From the NCBI GenBank assembly GCA_000403255.2, contig KE159575.1:1-61713 (forward strand): a stretch of DNA of 61,713 nucleotides, given 5' to 3'. Positions within the stretch are counted from its first letter, which is position 1; each line of letters starts with the position of its first letter. A program made the position numbers and the translations under genes. Below are positions 51,373 through 60,184 of this stretch, piece after piece. The notes below the pieces were generated by a model that saw only the letters and a list, made by a program, of their open reading frames with translations, had not been told where the DNA came from and searched no databases. This DNA is from Lachnospiraceae bacterium 3-1 (GTDB lineage: Bacteria > Bacillota > Clostridia > Lachnospirales > Lachnospiraceae).

Positions 51373-52215
51373 TTACAACCCTAATGCCTTACTGGTAAGG
51401 CTCTGGGCTCCTTTGACACTCCCTACCGTCAGTGCAATCGTAAACGTCATCTCACACAGATAAATCAATGTTTTTGCCCAATCCGAATAATCCCCCGTAA
51501 AGGACGGAAGCCCCGCATTGATAAACGCATTGCAGACGATAATCGCCAGTGCCATCGTGACCGCCTCAAATGCCACCGACAGAAAATATTTGCTGTAAGT
51601 GACCGCCGTGTGTGCCACCATCCGGTTCCCGCTCATGGTAGAGTAGGCAATCGAACCAATCGGCACAATGATGAGCAGTTTCAGAAAGCGGAAATATACC
51701 GTGTAGAGCAGGAAAAAACCGCAGATAATGACAATCAGTGACAATAATGCCGCCAGTATCAGCATAATCAGGCTCTCCCCAAACCCTAAATCCTTGATAA
51801 TATCCGCCTGCTCCTTTGCGATTTTCAGTTCCGTCCGGTTCCCTGCACTGAGCAGCCCCACCAGATTTCCAATGGAAGTAAAAAAGGCTTTCATAATCGT
51901 GACATTGTTTGCCACCATATACTCTGCCAGCCCCAGCCGGATTAAAATCCGCAGGATTACCTCAAACCGCATTTCCTCCCGGATGTCAATGCTCTCCGAA
52001 CAGAACCCGATCACAAAAAACAGCACCACAAGGGAAGAACCCACGGCCACAAATATGGGTTCAATGCCCGCTATGACATTCCACGGCCCGCCTCCCTTAA
52101 ACGCATCGGGGGACTGCCCCAGCAGGTCGAAGATAAGGGAAATCTGGTTATTCCAGAACCCGAACACCGTCTCCAGCAGGGCAAGGATTTTATCCCCCAG
52201 CTTAAAAATATCCAT
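51373..52215 (-). CDS. VirB6/TrbL-like T4SS membrane protein
   Basis: A 280-residue polytopic protein with about six helices (IFVAVGSSLVVLFFVIGF; LIMLILAALLSLIVIICGFF; IALTVGSVKGAQSLTSKALG at the end). This pattern and the position between the pilin-like and DUF4313 genes match the CD0411/VirB6-like channel component of Tn1549-type ICEs. GGAGGAATGAG precedes the ATG. It forms the inner-membrane part of the conjugation channel. Confidence 0.82.
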   Translation of the reverse strand: MDIFKLGDKILALLETVFGFWNNQISLIFDLLGQSPDAFKGGGPWNVIAGIEPIFVAVGSSLVVLFFVIGFCSESIDIREEMRFEVILRILIRLGLAEYMVANNVTIMKAFFTSIGNLVGLLSAGNRTELKIAKEQADIIKDLGFGESLIMLILAALLSLIVIICGFFLLYTVYFRFLKLLIIVPIGSIAYSTMSGNRMVAHTAVTYSKYFLSVAFEAVTMALAIIVCNAFINAGLPSFTGDYSDWAKTLIYLCEMTFTIALTVGSVKGAQSLTSKALGL

Positions 52216-52361
52216 CTCATTCCTCCTTCCGCAAAGCCGGTTATTCCGGCTTTTGCCTCATTCCATAGAAAACACTGTCTTTGCGTTCTTCCATGAAATG
52301 ACTTAGATTTTGTTGGCACGTTTCTTTCGTGCCTTAGATAATCTTCATTTCCTGCATACTG

Positions 52362-52709
52362 TTAAAATCCTAAAAACGTCAACACGGAGGAAATCCCCGC
52401 CATGATGGCACCTGCCACAATCCCTTTCAATGCCGAGTTCATGGTGGAGGAATCCTGCTGCTGGTACGCCTGTGCAAACTCCATCACGTTCTTTGCAAGG
52501 ATAATGACGCCCACCGCACCGATTACGGCAATGACTAACGTCTTTAAGTTGTCAAGCGGCTTTGTGACGGCGCTGGTATCCCCTGCCGCAAAAGCTGTTA
52601 CCGTCATCTGCGACATGGCATACACAGCCCCAGCAAAGGACGGAACCAAAACTTTTTTGCAGAAACTGACAATCCTGTTTTCTTTCTTCTTACCTGTGTT
52701 AATTCTCAT
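52362..52709 (-). CDS. VirB2-like pilin/Maff2 family protein
   Basis: A 115-residue protein with an N-terminal signal-like segment ending in TVTAFAAGD, then two membrane helices (TLVIAVIGAVGVIILAKN; IVAGAIMAGISSVLTFLGF) joined by EFAQAYQQQDSSTMNSALKG. This is the Maff2/TrbC-like arrangement of small T4SS proteins. It lies 150 bp upstream of virB6. Confidence 0.83.
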   Translation of the reverse strand: MRINTGKKKENRIVSFCKKVLVPSFAGAVYAMSQMTVTAFAAGDTSAVTKPLDNLKTLVIAVIGAVGVIILAKNVMEFAQAYQQQDSSTMNSALKGIVAGAIMAGISSVLTFLGF

Positions 52710-52829
52710 CTTTGCAATCTCCTTTTCATAAAATATGGAGATAAAATATGTGGACAGACTTCATCCATCCACGGCTTTTATCCCCGTTTGATGAAATAAA
52801 TCCATCCACATCTGCTTCCCTATATTTTC

Positions 52830-52849
52830 CGGGAATATGAATATTCCCG
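52830..52849. repeat. 20-bp perfect palindrome in the Maff2 leader
   Basis: CGGGAATAT and its inverse with a 2-bp centre, about 120 bp upstream of the Maff2-type gene. It is a possible regulator-binding site or RNA hairpin. The remainder of 52710-52969 has direct repeats (ATAAAATATG twice near 52730; CATCCATCCAC near 52765 and 52801) but no gene. Confidence 0.6.
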
Positions 52850-52919
52850 CTGCCGAGTAAGACCGGGCTTTCCCCGGTGCGTTAATGCTTTAACCACCCC
52901 CTTTCCTGTCCGGAAACAA

Positions 52920-52957
52920 AAAAGACACCAACCCCAAATGGCTGATGTCATGTTTTT
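52920..52957 (-). terminator. Intrinsic terminator of the zinc-ribbon gene
   Basis: On the minus strand GACATCAGCC pairs (with G-U pairs) with GGTTGGTGTC and is followed by six T. Confidence 0.7.
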
Positions 52958-52969
52958 TAATCCATTATT

Positions 52970-53161
52970 TTATTTGTGCCGGATCACCGGTTTCTGTCTG
53001 CCTTCAGCATTTTTCTCCAATGCAAAGACCATACCGGAATCCCTCTCAAAAAATCCGGAACCTTTCTTCCAGCTTATCCTGCATTTACAGTGCTGCAAGC
53101 CGATGAATTGCTGCCGCATCTTTCTTCCGCAGTTTGGGCATATTTTATTACTTTTTCCCAT
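52970..53161 (-). CDS. Small zinc-ribbon protein
   Basis: A 63-residue protein with KICPNCGRKMRQQFIGLQHC and KCRISWKKGSGF; CPNC and CKC form a likely zinc knuckle. Such short zinc ribbons are frequent in Clostridia elements. AGGGAG precedes the ATG by eight bases. It ends a run of minus-strand cargo genes and is followed by a terminator. Confidence 0.6.
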   Translation of the reverse strand: MGKSNKICPNCGRKMRQQFIGLQHCKCRISWKKGSGFFERDSGMVFALEKNAEGRQKPVIRHK

Positions 53162-53216
53162 TGGCAGACTCCCTATAAAATATTATTTTACAATATCCAA
53201 TATTTATAAATAATCC

Positions 53217-53828
53217 CTATAATACTTTTGAATAAAGCAGGCATACCAATGGCACTTTCTTTTTCCCAAAATCGAGCAGCACCTCTCTTTCAGCCGCTTT
53301 CTGAAATCCACGGTGTTCATAAAACGGATAAGAGCAGGCATTATCCGTATACAGATATACCATCTTCCCCCTCTCCCTTTTTTCCAGTTCAGATAACAGC
53401 AGTGTCCCGATTCCTTTTATTTTTACATCCGGATTGGCGGCAAGAAAAATAATCTCCCCATCCGGCTTATTCATCTTTGCGTATTCCGCAAACATTTCCC
53501 GGTTTGTTTCATCATACGTTCCTGCGCTGTCCTTAAAAAAAGCCTGCTGCAGAAAATCAAAAATCCTGACATAGCATGCTTTCCAAAAAGAACGATACCT
53601 GCGTTTTTCTCCCCTTATATCGGCGAGCAGCACCCCGGCCAGCGTGTCTCCCGCATAAGCGGCAATCATCTGTGTTGCCCGGTTTGTTTCAGTGTACCAA
53701 AAATACCTTCCATACAGGCCCAGCAGGAATTTACTGCCCATATACCAGTCAAAGTGCATCCCCCGGATGGCAAAGCTGATTGCACCATTAAAATCTTTTC
53801 TCTGCAGTTCCCTGATTTCTATCTCCAT
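53217..53828 (-). CDS. GNAT-family N-acetyltransferase
   Basis: A 203-residue protein. The acetyl-CoA binding motif lies in IFLAANPDVKIKGIGTLLLS (motif A variant), followed by YLYTDNACSYPFYEHRGFQK (motif B with the YE.RGF pattern). The N-terminus carries IEIRELQRKDFNGAISFAIR. Ligand unknown. It lies 36 bp downstream of the EFR1-type gene and is probably co-transcribed with it. Confidence 0.83.
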   Translation of the reverse strand: MEIEIRELQRKDFNGAISFAIRGMHFDWYMGSKFLLGLYGRYFWYTETNRATQMIAAYAGDTLAGVLLADIRGEKRRYRSFWKACYVRIFDFLQQAFFKDSAGTYDETNREMFAEYAKMNKPDGEIIFLAANPDVKIKGIGTLLLSELEKRERGKMVYLYTDNACSYPFYEHRGFQKAAEREVLLDFGKKKVPLVCLLYSKVL

Positions 53829-53864
53829 TCTGCCCCTTCTTTCTACATAGGATTACAACTAAAT

Positions 53865-54686
53865 TTAATTAAAAAAGAAGTTATCCGCCCTCTGCTTATA
53901 ATTTTTTTCCAGCATTTTTACATGGGAAAGAAATTGTTCATCCGTAAATGACTTTGCATCTGCCGGGCATTTTCTTATACAGGCATGGCATTTGATACAA
54001 ATTCCGGATACCCGTGAGTAATCCGCCTGGTCAATGCTGCTCACCGGACACACTTGTGCACAGATTCCACAACCGGTACACTTATCCGTATCTGTTATCG
54101 GCTTTGCCGGAAGAAATTTTGCCGGAGTTCCATCTTCCTTCAAAGGGGTGTAATATTTTCCAACCGGATTATTCCCTGCGACATACAGCTCTGGAAAATT
54201 GCTGCCATTTTTCAGTTTTTCTGCCAACCGTAGGACAAATCCGGCAATCTCTTTCCGGTCATCTGAATCCGGCCTGCCTGTTCCCAGCAATGGAGTAAAA
54301 GCATGCCGGCTGACTACTGCCGCTGCCGCAAGCGCCTGAAATCCCCTCATTCCCAATACTGTCTGTAATTCCACAAGTGCATCGCCAAAACTGCGGTTGC
54401 CATATGCCACAATCGGTATCAATCCTGTATTTTCTCCCTGAAAGCCATTCTCTATATCAGGAAGAATTTTATTGGGAATCCGGCCTGCATATACCGGCAT
54501 CCCAAAAACAACCAAGTCACTGCTTTCAAAGCAATGAACCTCTTGCCTTTGTTCCCGCTTAGTGAAATCAATTTCACAGACATTTTTATCAAATATTTCC
54601 CCAAGCTGTGCCGCCACAGACATAGTTATATCCTTTGTTCCTCCTGTCGGGCTGAAATACACAGCCCATATTCGATTGATATCCAT
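53865..54686 (-). CDS. EFR1-type ferredoxin/flavodoxin fusion protein
   Basis: A 273-residue redox protein with an N-terminal flavodoxin-like domain (VYFSPTGGTKDITMSVAAQL, FMN loop SPTGGT) and a C-terminal 2x[4Fe-4S] ferredoxin: KCTGCGICAQVCPVSSID and ICIKCHACIRKCP. It starts at the ATG at 54684-54686 with GGGAGG; the longer frame is spurious. It probably carries electrons to a partner reductase. It follows an FMN reductase gene. Confidence 0.88.
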   Translation of the reverse strand: MDINRIWAVYFSPTGGTKDITMSVAAQLGEIFDKNVCEIDFTKREQRQEVHCFESSDLVVFGMPVYAGRIPNKILPDIENGFQGENTGLIPIVAYGNRSFGDALVELQTVLGMRGFQALAAAAVVSRHAFTPLLGTGRPDSDDRKEIAGFVLRLAEKLKNGSNFPELYVAGNNPVGKYYTPLKEDGTPAKFLPAKPITDTDKCTGCGICAQVCPVSSIDQADYSRVSGICIKCHACIRKCPADAKSFTDEQFLSHVKMLEKNYKQRADNFFFN

Positions 54687-54755
54687 ATCATTCCTCCCTT
54701 GTATTGGAACCATTGTAACACGCACATACACGAATCATAACTGATAGTAAAAACA

Positions 54756-55340
54756 TCACTCTGAATAAATATTCTTCCCAAATTCATACGCTGCCTGCAA
54801 ATGACTTGTCTTATCTATCCGCGGTTTCCCGTTCGTGTCCCCGCATCCCCCGGCAAGCACCATTCCCCTGTCCTTAAATCCGATGTAATTTACTAATGCA
54901 AACTGGTAATAGGAAACCGCCTGCTCAAACGTCCAAAAGAAATCGTCTGCCGAAGTCATCAGCAGGGCACAGTCCTTAACCAGATATTTTTCATACCTGC
55001 CAAGCGGCGGGTTAGAATCTTCCTCCGCAATACAATAAAACCTTTCAATAAATGCCTTTATCCGGGATGATACCGTCCAGAAATACAGCGGCGAGGCAAA
55101 TACAATACAGTCCGCCTCCTTTATCTTCGGAACCATGCCGTTAAATGCGTCTTTCTGCACGCACGGTTTCCCATAGCGGCAGGCATTACAGCCAAGACAC
55201 CCCTTAACCTCATTCTTTATGAGTGAAATAACTTCCACGGAATGTCCGCTTTCCTCCGCCCCTTGTACGAAATGGCTGACAAGCTGTGCTGTATTTCCGT
55301 TAGCCCTGCCGCCGCCCTGTACCACAAGAATTTTTTTCAT
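54756..55340 (-). CDS. Flavodoxin-family/NADPH-dependent FMN reductase
   Basis: A 194-residue flavoprotein: KKILVVQGGGRANGNTAQLV (FMN phosphate loop), NACRYGKPCVQKDAFNGMVP and DCIVFASPLYFWTVSSRIKA, typical of multimeric flavodoxin WrbA-like/iron-sulfur flavoproteins. The start at 55338-55340 follows AGGAG; the 46 upstream codons belong to other frames' genes. It is near the EFR1 gene, suggesting a redox pair. Confidence 0.85.
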   Translation of the reverse strand: MKKILVVQGGGRANGNTAQLVSHFVQGAEESGHSVEVISLIKNEVKGCLGCNACRYGKPCVQKDAFNGMVPKIKEADCIVFASPLYFWTVSSRIKAFIERFYCIAEEDSNPPLGRYEKYLVKDCALLMTSADDFFWTFEQAVSYYQFALVNYIGFKDRGMVLAGGCGDTNGKPRIDKTSHLQAAYEFGKNIYSE

Positions 55341-55383
55341 TGCACTTAGCTCCTGTCCTGAATCACAAAACTCCATTCCCTGT

Positions 55384-55632
55384 TTATTCATATATCTTTC
55401 CCATATACAATATTTTCGCGAATGTTTTGTAATCCACCTTTTCCCAATCCACCGTATCATCAAAAACAGAACAGTCATCCACCCAGCTTGCCATCTGCCC
55501 CAGATAATCGGTAATCGTGGTATTTGCCCATTCTTCAGGATGTTCTTTTGAATCCATTGCTAACCGTACAACAAAATTCAAAAAATCATCCATATTAGCG
55601 ATATTGTTTATCTGCTCTACCGGATTTTCCAT
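55384..55632 (-). CDS. DUF7660 family protein
   Basis: An 82-residue acidic protein: NMDDFLNFVVRLAMDSKEHP, then WANTTITDYLGQMASWVDDC. This fits DUF7660, small proteins of unknown role common in bacterial polymorphic-toxin and accessory loci as immunity-like genes. AAAAGGGG lies upstream. It follows another small acidic gene and a CtkA-like kinase gene. Confidence 0.65.
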   Translation of the reverse strand: MENPVEQINNIANMDDFLNFVVRLAMDSKEHPEEWANTTITDYLGQMASWVDDCSVFDDTVDWEKVDYKTFAKILYMGKIYE

Positions 55633-55668
55633 AGATAATCCCCTTTTCCATTTCCTGACAGATTCCTT

Positions 55669-55884
55669 TTACAAAATCCCATACTTCCGAAAAATACAGT
55701 CCAAGTCTGCCCGGCTGATTTTCCCTGCCAGATAATATCCCTTGACGGTTGCCTCAACCCCCTCAAAGAAAATATCAAAATTGAACCAGTCGCCCGCATC
55801 ATAATATTTCCGCAATTCCGCAAAGTCACGCTGTAGCCTCTCTGGCAAATCTTCCCGCAAATCTACCGCCTCGTCAATAAACAT
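55669..55884 (-). CDS. Hypothetical 71-aa protein
   Basis: A small acidic helical protein (LPERLQRDFAELRKYYDAGD; FEGVEATVKGYYLAGKISRA). AGAAGG precedes the ATG. It directly adjoins the stop of the CtkA-like gene (55885), so it is in the same operon and may be its cognate small partner. No family recognised. Confidence 0.55.
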   Translation of the reverse strand: MFIDEAVDLREDLPERLQRDFAELRKYYDAGDWFNFDIFFEGVEATVKGYYLAGKISRADLDCIFRKYGIL

Positions 55885-56850
55885 CTACCTGCACCTTCTT
55901 TCCTGTCCAACTTCCGTCTGCCTTTCCTCTGCCATCTGCTGCCCCATGATCTTCCGGCACGCCGGCTGAAAGACTTTCTCATACCGTTCTTCCATAACCG
56001 CCAGATAAAATTTCTTTTGTATGTCAGTCAGCACCGGAATCCCGGAAACCATTTTTTCTATCTCCGGCAATGCACGTGCCATTTTCGGTGTAATATTTCT
56101 CACTGCCTCATTACAGCCCTCATATTCCATCCTCTCTATCAGATGGTACGGATTCAGCCTGTCTCCGCCCAGTTCAAAAATACATCTTCTCGCTGAGAAA
56201 GACTCTGCCGTCAGGCGTTTTTCATCCGATAAAACCGCCTGCATTTTTTCATCATCCCATTTCGAGTTCAGGCAGTTCCCATTATCATAAACGGGTGCCA
56301 GTTCCTTTGTGCCATCCTCCCTGACGATAACACCCCAGTTACTGTTATTACGGTCCGTATTCCCAATCAGTGCATCCACCACAAACATATTCCAGAAATG
56401 TTCCTGCACGCCATCCACGCCTTTTAGGAATGGATGTTCCTGTATTGTCATCAGTATTTCATACAAATCCAGTCCGGTACCGTTTGTTTCATTCCCTTTG
56501 GAATCTAAAAACGGCGGATCGAATGTTACCTTTATCTTGTCAAACTCATACAGCCTGTCGCCATCCTCCAAAAAATCCCCACATGCCACAACCGTCTTTT
56601 TATTCCTGAAACCTAACACCGTATCATGCACCGAAAAGCCCAGAAGCCTATATATTTGTGAACCAATATATTCACAGACCGGGCTGTTGGAATAGCTGAG
56701 CTGTATATTTTTCATCTGCTGCTCTTTCAAATTTCCCGGAAATTTCAAAATATAGTTCTTTCCCTCATAAACAATACCCATCTTTCTTCCTGCTGTACCG
56801 CCATACATTCTCTGGTTCTGCCCATAACGGTTAAAATCAACCATCTGCAT
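55885..56850 (-). CDS. CtkA/HipA-like kinase family protein
   Basis: A 321-residue protein with a HipA-like kinase core: GIVYEGKNYILKFPGNLK (nucleotide-binding lysine), DALIGNTDRNNSNWGVI (catalytic loop D..NN.N) and ELAPVYDNGNCLNS (metal-binding DNG). This fits CtkA-type Ser/Thr kinases, relatives of the HipA toxin. It starts at the ATG at 56850 with GAGGTGG. The usual HipB antitoxin is absent; two small acidic genes follow. It may be a toxin or signalling cargo of the ICE. Confidence 0.78.
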   Translation of the reverse strand: MQMVDFNRYGQNQRMYGGTAGRKMGIVYEGKNYILKFPGNLKEQQMKNIQLSYSNSPVCEYIGSQIYRLLGFSVHDTVLGFRNKKTVVACGDFLEDGDRLYEFDKIKVTFDPPFLDSKGNETNGTGLDLYEILMTIQEHPFLKGVDGVQEHFWNMFVVDALIGNTDRNNSNWGVIVREDGTKELAPVYDNGNCLNSKWDDEKMQAVLSDEKRLTAESFSARRCIFELGGDRLNPYHLIERMEYEGCNEAVRNITPKMARALPEIEKMVSGIPVLTDIQKKFYLAVMEERYEKVFQPACRKIMGQQMAEERQTEVGQERRCR

Positions 56851-56962
56851 TATTACCACCTCATATTTCCAGCAGGAATGGGACAGCACCCATTCCCACA
56901 TGAACTTTACTTTTTCTACTTCTCATTATAACTATTTTTGCCGGAAAGCACAACAAAGTATT

Positions 56963-57778
56963 TTATTCATACCGCCTGCGTATCTCCATCATCCGTACCA
57001 CTGAAGTTTCCGGGTAGAAATACGACAGTATGACTTCCTTTGGAACACGGACAGCCATTGCCCGCTTTATTTCCTCTTTCTGCTCCACGCTGAATTTCCA
57101 GTGGAATAACCGGTAAGAAATAGAATCGGTTGTCCTGTCATTTCTGCCCGCTGACTGCTTTCCTTTATCCGGTAAAGTTTCCATCTGTCCGGTTCCTCCC
57201 GGCACAGGTGTTTTCTGCACTCCTGTTTTCTCTGCCGGCTGCGTTTTTCCTGCTCCGCCGGAATCCCCGATTACAAATCCCTCCTGCAGTCCATCACTTC
57301 CCAGCAGCCCACTGTTATCTGCTGCCTGGTTTCCTGACGGTTCTGCCTGCCCTGCCGCAAAGCCTCCGGCTGCCCCATCTTCCGTATCAAAGGCATACTC
57401 CAGTTCCAGTGCTGCGTCCTCATTCATACGTTCCCGCTGCTCCTGTTCATCCAAATCCATAAACCGTTTCTCCATGTCCACTTGGCCTAACAGCATGAAA
57501 TCCTCATAAGGGATTGTGTCAATATAAACCGGCTCCCCTTTCTCTTTCATCCCCTCATAATAGGCAAGGGATTTCTCATTCAGGATGGTAAAGCCCGGTT
57601 CCGCATTCTCCCCCGCCGCTGCCGGTTCATGCTCATAAGGCAGGCCCTCCCCATCCGCGGTCTGGGAAAATACCGGGTGTCCGAATGGGTTATACTTGCT
57701 GTCCAGTATCGGATCAAACCCACGGATAAAGATAAGGCATTTCTTGTTGTCCATCTTCCTGACTTCATCCGGTGTCAT
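56963..57778 (-). pseudogene. VirD4/TraG coupling protein, C-terminal fragment
   Basis: MTPDEVRKMDNKKCLIFIRG, then FDPILDSKYNPFGHPVFSQT and NEKSLAYYEGMKEKGEPVYI are the C-terminal part of ICE VirD4 proteins, ending in a long variable tail. The family segment upstream (KAKGMNSSLDNVAKR) is still readable at about 57785-57830 in another frame, indicating a frameshift before a deletion. The ATPase core and N-terminus are absent; GNAT-type cargo begins at 57.9 kb instead. It complements the N-terminal fragment at 2338-2703 but is a different copy. Confidence 0.75.
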
Positions 57779-57900
57779 AATCTCTTTGCCACATTGTCAA
57801 GTGAAGAATTCATTCCTTTTGCTTTTTCATACACGGAATCTTGTAGATGTTCTATAAATGTGCTAAACTATAGCAAATCAGAATATAAGGAGAAATATAT

Positions 57901-58143
57901 ATGCGTATTTGGAAAATAGTATTTTCGGTTCTGACAGTTGTTTTTGGTTCTATTGGATTGATGAAATTACTGCCTTATGATATAACGTTACCTATTATGT
58001 TTGTGTTTATGGGATTAGTTATGTCATTAAATGCGAAAGAATGCTATGATAAAAAATCGAAAACAGATGCTGCTATTTTTGGCGGAGTAGCAATTTTTGT
58101 TTATGCAGTCACAGCATTTAATTTGGTTAGCCGATTGCTATAA
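57901..58143 (+). CDS. DUF3953 (YczI-like) membrane protein
   Basis: An 80-residue protein with two or three transmembrane helices (KIVFSVLTVVFGSIGLMKLL; LPIMFVFMGLVMSLNAKECY; FGGVAIFVYAVTAFNLVSRL), as in DUF3953/YczI. ATAAGGAG precedes the ATG. It is the first of a plus-strand run of AT-rich cargo genes. Confidence 0.75.
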   Translation: MRIWKIVFSVLTVVFGSIGLMKLLPYDITLPIMFVFMGLVMSLNAKECYDKKSKTDAAIFGGVAIFVYAVTAFNLVSRLL

Positions 58144-58158
58144 TTCAAATTTGCGAGG
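58142..58158 (+). repeat. AATTCAAATTTGCGAGG spacer repeat, copy 1
   Basis: A 17-bp sequence between the DUF3953 stop and the first GNAT gene, including its ribosome site. It recurs with one mismatch at 59182-59198 before another GNAT gene. Confidence 0.75.
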
Positions 58159-58166
58159 GAAAATAT

Positions 58167-58641
58167 ATGATTAGAATAAGACCATATAAAGCTTCGGATG
58201 TAGATACGATATTATCGTGGTGTCAAGATGAAAAAGCATTTTATCAATGGACAGCAGGTGTACTTGGTAATTACCCAATAACACAAAATGAATTTTGCTT
58301 TGTTGAATCTCTAATGCCGTTTACTGCATTTGATGAAACTGGAATTGTTGGTTTTTTTACACTAAGGAATCCTGATGAATCTTTGGATGAATTACGCTTT
58401 GGATTTGTTATTATAAATCCTCACAAGAGAGGAAAAGGCTATGCTCCAGTTAGGTCTAAAATTTGCATTTGAAATATATGGAGCAAAAAAAGTATCATTG
58501 GGTGTTTTTGAGAATAATCTTCCAGCTTATTACTGTTATAAGGCAGTCGGTTTTAGCGACGTAGTTCTTGATACAACAGAAAGATATTGTATTCTGGGTG
58601 AGGAATGGAAGTGCAAAGAATTGATTATGGAAAATAGATAG
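58167..58641 (+). pseudogene. GNAT acetyltransferase with internal deletion
   Basis: The first frame has MIRIRPYKASDVDTILSWCQ and INPHKRGKGY, the start of acetyl-CoA motif A. The family sequence continues in another frame from about 58441 as MLQLGLKFAFEIYGAKKVSL and NNLPAYYCYKAVGF. About ten bases coding for the motif A loop seem deleted at 58440, shifting the frame and removing the pyrophosphate-binding loop. Confidence 0.75.
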
Positions 58642-58689
58642 ATTCCAGTTTATAGATTTGAACAAATCGGTATTTAAGGAGTTGTTGAA

Positions 58690-59178
58690 ATGGAGATTAG
58701 ATACATCACCAAAGATGATAATCCTCTTGAAATAAGCAAAATATATGAAAGTAGTTGGAAATACGCATATAAAAACATTATTCCTCAAAACTATCTTAAT
58801 AGTATTCCAACGGGGCAATGGGCTAATAGTATCAATAAAATTGGTATGAATAACCTTGTTCTGATAGAACATGGGCGTCTTATAGGTACTGCAAGTTTCT
58901 GTAAATCAAGATGGGAAAAATACAGCGAATATGGAGAAATCGTTTCCATATATTTTTTGCCTGATTACATTGGAAAAGGATACGGTAGGTTATTGCTTAA
59001 CAAGTGTATTAAAGAATTAAAACAATGCGGATTTAGTAAAGTGCTTTTATGGGTTTTGGAGGATAATCATAGAGCAAGAAAATTTTATGAAAAAAACGGA
59101 TTTATTTATTCAGAAGTATTTCGGGATGATAATATCGGTGGGAAAGATATAAGAGAGGTATTGTATTTCCTTGTATAG
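58690..59178 (+). CDS. GNAT-family N-acetyltransferase
   Basis: A 162-residue protein: EIRYITKDDNPLEISKIYES at the start, motif A in VSIYFLPDYIGKGYGRLLLN (Q/RxxGxG/A as IGKGYG) and motif B in LWVLEDNHRARKFYEKNGF. Complete. AAGGAG precedes the ATG. It is part of an AT-rich plus-strand cargo run; substrate unknown. Confidence 0.85.
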   Translation: MEIRYITKDDNPLEISKIYESSWKYAYKNIIPQNYLNSIPTGQWANSINKIGMNNLVLIEHGRLIGTASFCKSRWEKYSEYGEIVSIYFLPDYIGKGYGRLLLNKCIKELKQCGFSKVLLWVLEDNHRARKFYEKNGFIYSEVFRDDNIGGKDIREVLYFLV

Positions 59179-59181
59179 ATA

Positions 59182-59198
59182 AATTCAAATTTGTGAGG
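59182..59198 (+). repeat. AATTCAAATTTGTGAGG spacer repeat, copy 2
   Basis: One mismatch to 58142-58158. It sits just after a GNAT stop and supplies the ribosome site of the next GNAT gene. Confidence 0.75.
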
Positions 59199-59207
59199 AT
59201 GAATGTG

Positions 59208-59738
59208 ATGCGTGAATTGATGTTGGTTAGGCCATCTAAACTATATGCAAAACAAGTCATGTCATATAAAGAAGAAATGTTACAATGTGGAGATAGTTTT
59301 GATGGTTGTGCAGGTCTTGAAGATGTCCAATCATTTGATGAGTGGATTGACTTTGAGAGAAGATTAAGAGAAAAATATAAAAGCGGATATGTTCCATCAG
59401 AAGTGTTTTTAGCGGTAAGGCGAAAAGACGATTTTGTTGTTGGTATGATTGATTTTCGACACCCATTATCGGATTTTCTCAAAAATTTTGGGGGTAATAT
59501 TGGATATAGTGTTCGTCCGTCAGAAAGACGAAAAGGTTATGCGTCTGAAATGCTGGGATTAGTTTTACCTTTTTGCCGTGCGTTTGGAGAAAGCAAGGTT
59601 TTAGTAACCTGCGATAAGCGAAATGTAGCTTCGCAAAGGACGATTATTAAAAACGGTGGAGTGATGGAAAATGAAATTGTTGATACAGTGGGATTAAGTA
59701 AAAGTGGCATTATTCAAAGATTTTGGATTTCAATATAG
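59208..59738 (+). CDS. GNAT-family N-acetyltransferase
   Basis: A 176-residue protein: RELMLVRPSKLYAKQVMSYK, motif A in IGYSVRPSERRKGYASEMLG, then VLVTCDKRNVASQRTIIKNG, typical of acetyltransferases acting on small molecules or resembling RimJ-type enzymes. The start at 59208 was chosen because GAGGATG lies eight bases before it. Complete. Confidence 0.85.
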   Translation: MRELMLVRPSKLYAKQVMSYKEEMLQCGDSFDGCAGLEDVQSFDEWIDFERRLREKYKSGYVPSEVFLAVRRKDDFVVGMIDFRHPLSDFLKNFGGNIGYSVRPSERRKGYASEMLGLVLPFCRAFGESKVLVTCDKRNVASQRTIIKNGGVMENEIVDTVGLSKSGIIQRFWISI

Positions 59739-59799
59739 TGTCTTTCTCAACCATTTCCAGTTTGACATACTGGGAAATCGCAATTTAAAGGAGAAAATT

Positions 59800-60168
59800 A
59801 TGAATATAGAACAATTTTGGAAAGCCGTTCTTGCCCAAGATGAAAGAGAAATTAGAAAATACTTTCATGCAGAAGCCTATGTAAATTGGCATTGCACCAA
59901 CGAGCATTTTACGGTGGATGAATATATTGTTGCGAATTGTGAGTACCCCGGAGAATGGGACGGACTCGTTGAAAGAGTAGAAATTGTGAATGATTTAATT
60001 ATTACAGTTGTTCGTATCTATCCCAAAGATAGAAGTATTTCTTTTCATGTGACTTCGTTTATTCAAACAAAAAACGATAAAATTACAGCAATGGACGAAT
60101 ATTATGCCGATGATGGAATGGCACCACAATGGAGATTGGATAAACGCATTGGGACACCTATCAAATAA
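59800..60168 (+). CDS. NTF2/SnoaL-like protein
   Basis: A 122-residue protein (MNIEQFWKAVLAQDEREIRK, FHAEAYVNWHCTNEHFTVDE, TKNDKITAMDEYYADDGMAP) that fits the cone-shaped NTF2-like fold of small enzymes or binding proteins. AAGGAG precedes the ATG at 59800; the upstream frame overlaps the GNAT gene. It is followed by a strong terminator. Confidence 0.75.
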   Translation: MNIEQFWKAVLAQDEREIRKYFHAEAYVNWHCTNEHFTVDEYIVANCEYPGEWDGLVERVEIVNDLIITVVRIYPKDRSISFHVTSFIQTKNDKITAMDEYYADDGMAPQWRLDKRIGTPIK

Positions 60169-60184
60169 ATCCCAGTTTTTTCTG

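Noticed and set aside
2338-57778. The two virD4 fragments as halves of one gene split by 54 kb
   Set aside because: The N-terminal fragment runs leftwards into the serine-recombinase element, so its remainder should lie left of the window. The C-terminal fragment lies upstream of a separate T4SS set on the right, so two copies are more likely.
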